Positions 58,282 through 64,000 of a stretch of DNA of 64,000 bases are shown in pieces. Made by a program: the position numbers and the translations under genes. Where the stretch lies: positions 8,944,950-9,008,949 of the forward strand of contig NC_019872.2 of NCBI RefSeq assembly GCF_002234675.1, in the 5' to 3' direction. The stretch comes from Oryzias latipes. Taxonomy: Eukaryota > Chordata > Actinopteri > Beloniformes > Adrianichthyidae. Position 1 is the first letter of the stretch. The number at the start of each line of letters is the position of its first letter. The notes under the pieces were generated by a model. It did no database searches and was not told where the DNA came from. It saw only the letters and a program-made list of their open reading frames with translations.

Positions 58282-58850
58282 TGTTACGACCCCAACAGGC
58301 AAACCTGTCCACGTCTAGGGGAAAAATCACAACAGAGCCAGAACATATTAAAGATGAACACTAATAAGTTAAGGAACACAGTTTATTGAGTGGAAGAAAT
58401 AACCTGTGTCCTGTAAAACAAAAATAAATAAATACTGTGCTGGTCCCAACAAAAGACAAAACAGAGGGATTGGAGCCTTGGCCAAACATAAAATAAGTCA
58501 AGGAGACAACTGACCCAGCCACCATGACCAGAGTCAGCAGCTCCCTGCTAAGGCTGTCTGACAAAATCTAACTAATGAAAAGAAATTAACAAAGCCCGCA
58601 AATAAATACTACCGAGGTCCAACCCCAAACTAAAATAACAAAACCCAGCAGTATAAGACTGCCGAGGACCAAGAGGGGAAAAGAGAAACAAACCAACCAG
58701 CACAACCTCCTGCTCTGCTCTCTCTGCATGCCTGCTTGGTTGAGGCCTCCTCTGACTTAAATACCTGGCAGGTGCTGATCAAGATCTTTGGCCACACCTG
58801 CCAGGTGAGCAGAATGACAGGGGATGCAGCAGCAGCAGCAAGACATAACA
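58282..58850 (-). mobile_element. solo LTR of a retrotransposon
   Basis: A 569-bp unit begins TGTTACGACC and ends AAGACATAACA, so it has the TG...CA ends of an LTR. It is flanked on both sides by the exact 5-bp duplication GTAGA (58277-58281 and 58851-58855). Five-base duplications suit Ty3/Gypsy or related retroelements. On the minus strand a TATTTAAG box (near 58757-58764) precedes an AATAAA signal (near 58383), suggesting minus orientation. No internal coding region or second LTR is present, so it likely arose by LTR-LTR recombination. Confidence 0.75.
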
Positions 58851-60193
58851 GTAGACACTATAGGTAAAAATAACTATGAGAGAAAAAGGACAAAAGTTCC
58901 ATAAAATGTGATCTAAAAAAACACCAAACACTCAAAGTAAGAGTCAGCAATGTTTCTTACAAAAACCAAAACTCTTAATCACGTTCATCTTTCATTGTTG
59001 GCAATTATTTAAAAGGTAGGCATCTCAAAAGTGTAAAAAGAGTGACCCAGCTTTCTTCTGTTCTCCAGTAGACTTGTATACAATGTTGATATGTAAACCA
59101 GTGCTGGTTTTAAAGTGCTCCAGGTGGAGTTATGCAACCCGTTCTACCTGTTGCATAGATGAGATTCAGCTAAATTGAGCATCAGTCTAATTCTTTAGCA
59201 TTATTTTCCTCTTTTTTAGTCTAATTTTTTCCAAATCAAAGTTAAGGCTATGAAAACTGTGATAGCTCACAATGTTTCAATTTGTGTGATTTTTCTTGAA
59301 AAGAGAGATGTCATTTAAGAATCTGCTGCAAGCAGTCACATGATCACAGCTTTGGCAGCTTTCGCTTTGAGTACACAACCTCCGATTTGTGAGTCATCTG
59401 AACTCTTTTTATGAGTTTATATACTGAAAAACAGCAATTGGCATTAAGATTTTCTTTACTTTCCACACCATTTCAGGTTGTATGGTATAACAAGTAAAAT
59501 CTACATTAGTATTTATACAGACAGTAAAGGTAAAAATATTTTAAACTAAATTGAACTATTTTGTTTCAAATAAAGGCAGATTTAAAGCTTCATTTTTAAG
59601 TAAACTAATAAGAAAGTATAAGTAATGATCACAGAACTTTATAAAGTAACATTTCATAAAAGTATAACCTTAAAAACACGGATTATTTTGAGCGGAAGTG
59701 AACCATAACCCTTGTTATATTTTATTGAAAAATGAAAGTAAAATCTATTTTTACGGGAATTATAAAAAAACTGAACTGTTATTTTAAGCTCAAACTATAT
59801 GATTGCATAACTATATCATGACTTAAGAAACTAGGAATTTATATAACACCAATTTATCAAAACGTGGAATTATAACGGTTGATTAAAAGAAGTGACAGAC
59901 ATCAGCAGCAGTGCCCTTTTTGTTGTTAGGTTTTTTAAAGTCTTTTAGCTCCAGGCAAAACCTAAAGGGAAAGTCATACTGCAACAAGAGCTGCTGAAGA
60001 ATCGAAAATCACTGTCCACATTCCTGCAAGCTCAACAATGCAGTCAAAGGGACACATTTCCTTTTCAAGATATAAAATATAACTTTCAAAACCACCAAGC
60101 ATGAAAGGAATGCAGAGATAAAATGTGTGTGGTTGTTGATAGGAAGACCAGGAAAGGTTTCTGTTCTCCAAACCAGTCAAGTAGAACTTGTAA

Positions 60194-60398
60194 CCCTTGT
60201 GCTATCTTAGATGACCCCACCCTTACATTGACGTGTTATTCCTACCATGACAAAGGTGGATAAAGGTGGAAAGATTTCATGTAATCCATGGACACCAGTG
60301 AAGATCACAAATCATTGAAGAAAAAAGGTTCAGAGCACTGTCTAGTGGGTCTAGATGACCCAACTCCCAATGGTAAAGTGCCTAGGATAGCACAAGGG
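60194..60398. mobile_element. 205-bp inverted-repeat element, copy C (reverse orientation)
   Basis: Both ends are intact: CCCTTGTGCTATCTTAGATG at the left and CTAGGATAGCACAAGGG at the right. The interior is nearly identical to copy A reversed (CCTTACATTGACGTG, GACAAAGGTGGATAAAGG). Flanks are GTAA and TTAA. Length is exactly that of copies A and D. Confidence 0.88.
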
Positions 60399-60971
60399 TT
60401 AAGACATACATAGTAATTATTGACTGACTTATAGTTCCATACAGTAGGTACAGGACTGCCCAAACCTGGTCCTCCACAGCCACAGACCTGTTTCCAGTTC
60501 TCTCTGCTCTGTTTGCTGCTGATGACCTCAGTCAGGTTTCGTTTAGTTCAGTCTGAAAGTGGCATTGCAGGATCCACTTAGTTAGTTGGCCAATGAGCCC
60601 TGCGCACAGTGAGTCCCTCCTGCATGTCTGGCTCCAGGATAAGGCGCCGGTAACTCTTGTTTGGAGGGAATAATTGGACTGTTGCTACCTCTGTAAGAAG
60701 TAGGTTTAAGTTCAATTTCAGCCTGGCCCTTTCCCCAGGACCATGGATCACTTTGTAACACCAACAAATATGGAAACTGGGATGAATCTGACTCGCAATC
60801 CCATTACTGCCTTGTACTACCCCTGTTTGTTTGCTTTGACAGCTATTAGTCCCTCTGATCATTTTCTTTCCTCAGATGAACATTGTCATCAAAATGAAAA
60901 ATTGGATTTAAAGAGCCTATAATCAAATTTTTTTAACTTTTCTTCTTTCTCTTTCTGCTTTTTCCCATCTG

Positions 60972-61112
60972 GGGCTGCCACAGTGAAACAACCTCCACTC
61001 TGAGGATGAGTCGCATGGTTAACTTGGCAATGTTTTACGCCGGATGCCCTTCCTGACGTAACCCTCTCAATTTATCCGGGCTTGGGACCGGCACAGAAAC
61101 AGAGAAGGGAAC
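60972..61112 (-). mobile_element. tRNA-derived SINE inside the pseudogene
   Basis: GTTTTACGCCGGATGCCCTT followed by CCTGACGTAACCCTC, and GGGCTTGGGACCGGCACAGA, are the reverse complement of the SINE at 20657-20878. It interrupts the vwa7-like exon 2 relic. Confidence 0.7.
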
Positions 61113-61124
61113 ATTTTTTGAGCT

Positions 61125-61500
61125 TTTAAGTGTATCATATTAAGTCCTCACAAAAAAAACCTCTGACAACCCCAAAGCGGTATTTTGCTCCATTCACGCA
61201 TGAGCACCAACCCCTCCCAAATCCTCAAAAATGAGCGGGTTCTCACTTTGTGGCGGAACAGCCCCTTCCAGGAAGAGTCTGTGGCACCATGCTAACACAC
61301 ACACCCATTTTCTCCGTAAAGTTAGCAGTGATTGACAAAAAGGCTTTAGTTATATATGCACCTTCATCTTTGCAAAAGTTTAGGTGTTTTTTGTTTTCGT
61401 GGGCGAAATTCAGACACGCTGCCAAGGCCGACTCTAGGTTGATGCCATGAAGTGAGCAGCACCCACATGGAACGAGAGGCGGTGTCTCAGAAATGGAGTA
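61125..61500 (+). repeat. second copy of the repeat at 47384-47645
   Basis: It shares GAGCTTTTAAGTGTAT, CCCCAAAGCGGTATTTTG, GAGCGGGTTCTCAC and CCCCTTCCAGGAAGAGTCTG with the first copy. It extends further right (to GAGGCGGTGTCTCAGAAATG), so the first copy may be shorter at that end. Confidence 0.6.
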
Positions 61501-61909
61501 GTCTTACTTCTCGGTTGGAAAATGAGGTGCAAAAATGACAAAAAGAAAAAAAAATCCACATATGCATTCCTGAACCAGATTAACATGTTTGCTTGCTTGT
61601 TGGCTTTGCATGATTGTGGTGCATTGCAGGCTGCAGCAACAGTCTTTGCACTGAAAGTATATTAGTGGTAAAAAAAAAATGCTTAAAATTAAGATAGATT
61701 TTCTGAGGTTAATACATTCAGGGAGGTTAAATCTTTTCCTGTGTCTGCACTGTGGAATTCAGAATTGCTTTCTTTGTAATTTCCTGGCGATTCAGTGATT
61801 TATCCCAGTCCTATCTCAAAAGCTAGAAATCCATGTTTCTAGAGCAGAAGACAGAACAGCTAATGTGAAGACATTCTCACTGGAATCATTTGAGGAAAGG
61901 AACATCCAT

Positions 61910-63172
61910 GTTTAATGGGGATGTAACATTTCGTCGTAATAAATTTGATTCATATCATAATGTATGGTTTATTTTGAACAATCTGATTCAAATTGATTAA
62001 TCACATGTGTGTTGTCCGTTGTGATGTACTTGGTCATTACGTTCTAGTAAAATAAACCTACCATGCCTCAATCCAAATGGTATTTTCCAACATTTATTAT
62101 AATTCTATAATGGAAAAGGGCGATTCAGTCAACTTGGCTCAGACAGATCAATCTGATTGGATTGTGGGAATTAAAAGGATTCAATTTATTGAATCTAATG
62201 TGCAAACTAATTTTCCTTCATCGCTATATACAAAGATTATGTAAAAAGTGGGAAGGGAGAAAAGTGGAACATTATTATGGAAGCATTTGTGTCTCATAAT
62301 TCAAAATGAATTATGAGAATTTTTCATTTTTACAATAAAGCTGCATTTGTTGACTCAAAAATAAAAAATAAAAAAATCAATCTGTCAAATGGCTTACTGT
62401 TTCTCAATTCATTTTGTCAATTAAAATGATAAAGGAAGTTTCATTTTCAAAAAACTTTCTGGTAAATGTGTAGCAAAATCCAATTAGAAATATCTAATTT
62501 GACAATTAAAATGGATCAACAGAAATGCTTTTTCATTTTCACAAAGTAACTGCATCAATTGACACGAAAATATAAGTAAAAATCAATCATCTAAATTTTT
62601 TTTTCATTTTCTACCTCAACAGCGCTTATTCTGTGACGTAATTAAAGCTATAATGCAAAGAGGAGATTGCGTTTTCGTTTTCACATCCACCTCGCAAAAA
62701 GGGTAGCATAAATTCCAGTCACCCGTTCCGGGGGGAGGCGGGGCAATGACGTCAGTGCTCACTCTTCTTCTGTCACTAGCATTATTAAAGCTAAAAATAT
62801 AAAGCTATAAGATATAAAGTAGGACATCTTGATACTGCAAATTTTGAATCACCTCCTGCTGGTCTGCAGAAATGCCCTAGAAAACCACACAGGTTCTTTG
62901 ATTTGGCTAAAAACTGCGTAATCATAATTAATTAAGACCTGTGGGAACGCTTTACAATAAATCAAAAGATGATTAGAGTGAGATTTTAAAGTTAAAAGTA
63001 AAAAAAATATATAAAACTGAAGTACTTACCTTTATGCTGTCCTGCAAACTGTGGTTATAATGTCAACACCCCCTGTATAATAGTCCATCCACAGGCGTGG
63101 TCAAAGCTGGTTCTGCTTGTTTGAAGAGATTCTCTAAATAACCTAAATGACCCCAGTAGACACTGATGTTAT
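61910..63172. other. intergenic AT-rich stretch with a promoter-like patch
   Basis: No exon is supported. Near 62690-62770 there is a GC-richer patch with a G-rich GC-box-like run (GGGGGAGGCGGGGC) and a perfect CRE palindrome (TGACGTCA, 62747-62754). The part from 62880 to 63000 is a diverged copy of the right half of the element at 35641-36186, so the patch may belong to that repeat. Confidence 0.4.
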
Positions 63173-63377
63173 CCCTTGTGTTATCTTAGATGACCTCACC
63201 CTTACAATGACGTGTTATCCCTACCATGACAAAGGTGGATAAAGGTGGAAAGATTTAATGTAATCCATGGACACCAGTAAAGATCACAAATCATTGAAGA
63301 AAAAACGTTTAGCGAACTGTCTAGTGGGTCTAGATGACCCAACTCCCAATGTTAAAGTGCCTAGGATACCACAAGGG
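63173..63377. mobile_element. 205-bp inverted-repeat element, copy D
   Basis: It has the same orientation and exactly the same length as copy C, with slightly mutated ends (CCCTTGTGTTATC and GGATACCACAAGGG). Flanks are TTAT and TTAC, imperfect forms of TTAA. It has diverged more than copies A and C. Confidence 0.85.
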
Positions 63378-63963
63378 TTACAATGTCTTTCGGGGGACAG
63401 TCTACCAGCTGTCCCCGAATTACCTTCTTCCTCATATAAGTGTATGTAATACACTTATTAGGGTGAGGGGGGGCTACTTGGCAGTGGTCTCCTCCCATGG
63501 TTGCTGCATGGATATGGGCCCCCCACCCTCTCGGTTTTAATTTCACTTTAGATATGTAGGACCCTTGGCAGAGGGGGTGCTTGGACATCACTAGCCGCGG
63601 TTGCATGGGCAAAATATCTTGATCGGATCAATGGTCAGATAAATATTCAAGCGTGCACACGGGAAGGGAAAACCTTTTTACGATTAGAACAAACGTTCAC
63701 ATGGGTCACACTTTCAGTCGGAATAAATCATTTGGGCATGCGCAGTAGTGTTGAAAATACTGGAAAAGGAAATGAGTTCCACAGTAAAAAAAACCTTGCT
63801 ATATACATTTATGCAGCAGCTCAGTAATATACCAAACGATCTTCCAAACGTGCTTTTACTAATGTCATGAATATTATGAAGCGCCTGTTCGCTCATCTGG
63901 AAACACAAATCCACGTGATTGTTTGAACAGTTTCTAAGGACTGAGCGACATTCTGCTTTGAAA

Positions 63964-63998
63964 AGCTCACACACCGCCCCAAAGCCGCTGTGTGAGCT
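63964..63998. repeat. inverted repeat at the window end
   Basis: AGCTCACACA and TGTGTGAGCT form a perfect 10-bp inverted repeat separated by 15 bp. It can form a hairpin. Whether it is one end of a larger element cannot be seen because the window stops here. Confidence 0.7.
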
Positions 63999-64000
63999 GA

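Larger units (their letters stand above)
60770..61905 (-). pseudogene. decayed duplicate of the first exons of the vwa7-like gene
   Basis: Three blocks match the neighbouring gene in order and orientation. 61717-61905 matches exon 1 (TGTCTGCACTGTGG, CTTTCTTTGTAATTTCCTGG, AGAGCAGAAGACA, TTTGAGGAAAGGAACAT). 61618-61665 matches the 5' part of exon 2 (GTGCATTGCAGGCTGCAGC, GCACTGAAAG). 60770-60905 matches later exon 2 sequence (TGCTTTGACAGCTATTAGTC, CATTGTCATCAAAATGAAAA). Between the two exon 2 blocks lies about 0.7 kb of inserted repeats (SINE 60972-61112 and repeat 61125-61500). The exon 1 counterpart has lost its frame through indels, and no VWA, later exons or terminator remain. A tandem duplication upstream of the active gene that then decayed is the simplest reading. 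Confidence 0.75.

Overview
The window is vertebrate nuclear DNA, almost certainly from a ray-finned (teleost) fish. It has spliced genes with canonical GT/AG introns. The repeats are typical of fish: LINE 3' tails ending in TTTGAT or GATA repeats, tRNA-derived SINEs, and many short inverted-repeat elements. The protein sequences resemble human orthologues but differ at many positions. From memory, the 205-bp CCCTTGTGCTATC element is common in medaka-like fish, so Oryzias or a relative is possible, but this could not be checked.

Layout, left to right. (1) 1-733: 3' end of a non-LTR retrotransposon. (2) 853-1983 (-): exons of a SWIM zinc-finger gene with a likely one-base frame break. (3) 2150-4690 (+): a non-coding snoRNA host gene of the SNHG29 type, sharing a divergent promoter with the SWIM gene and carrying SNORD49, SNORD65, SNORD49, SNORD65 in four introns. 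(4) 6399-9642 (-): nsrp1, seven coding exons, 456 aa. (5) 11949-31976 (+): ssh2, a slingshot cofilin phosphatase of 1211 aa in 15 coding exons, with a second in-frame first exon at 23431-23558. (6) 36720-46502 (+): coro6, a coronin of 469 aa in ten coding exons, with its probable leader exon near 34.8 kb. (7) 48875-56868 (-): a VWA7-type secreted or GPI-anchored protein, 930 aa in 15 exons. (8) 60770-61905 (-): a decayed duplicate of the first two VWA7-type exons, broken by repeats. The rest is intergenic DNA with mobile-element remnants.

nsrp1-ssh2-coro6 is a conserved vertebrate block (human 17q11). In human, EFCAB5 lies between NSRP1 and SSH2; here those two start codons are only 2.3 kb apart and no EFCAB5-like exon is visible. 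ssh2 and coro6 both act on actin turnover: SSH2 dephosphorylates and activates cofilin, and coronins bind F-actin and work with Arp2/3 and cofilin.

The most useful observations are the doubled SNORD49/65 cassette, the alternative Cys-rich ssh2 start, the vwa7-like relic, four equal-length copies of one mobile element, a solo LTR with intact target duplication, a 25-C tract at the coro6 promoter, and a 22-bp perfect palindrome in its first intron. I saw no clear sign of a wholly new biological system. All exon borders were read by eye from splice signals and reading phase.
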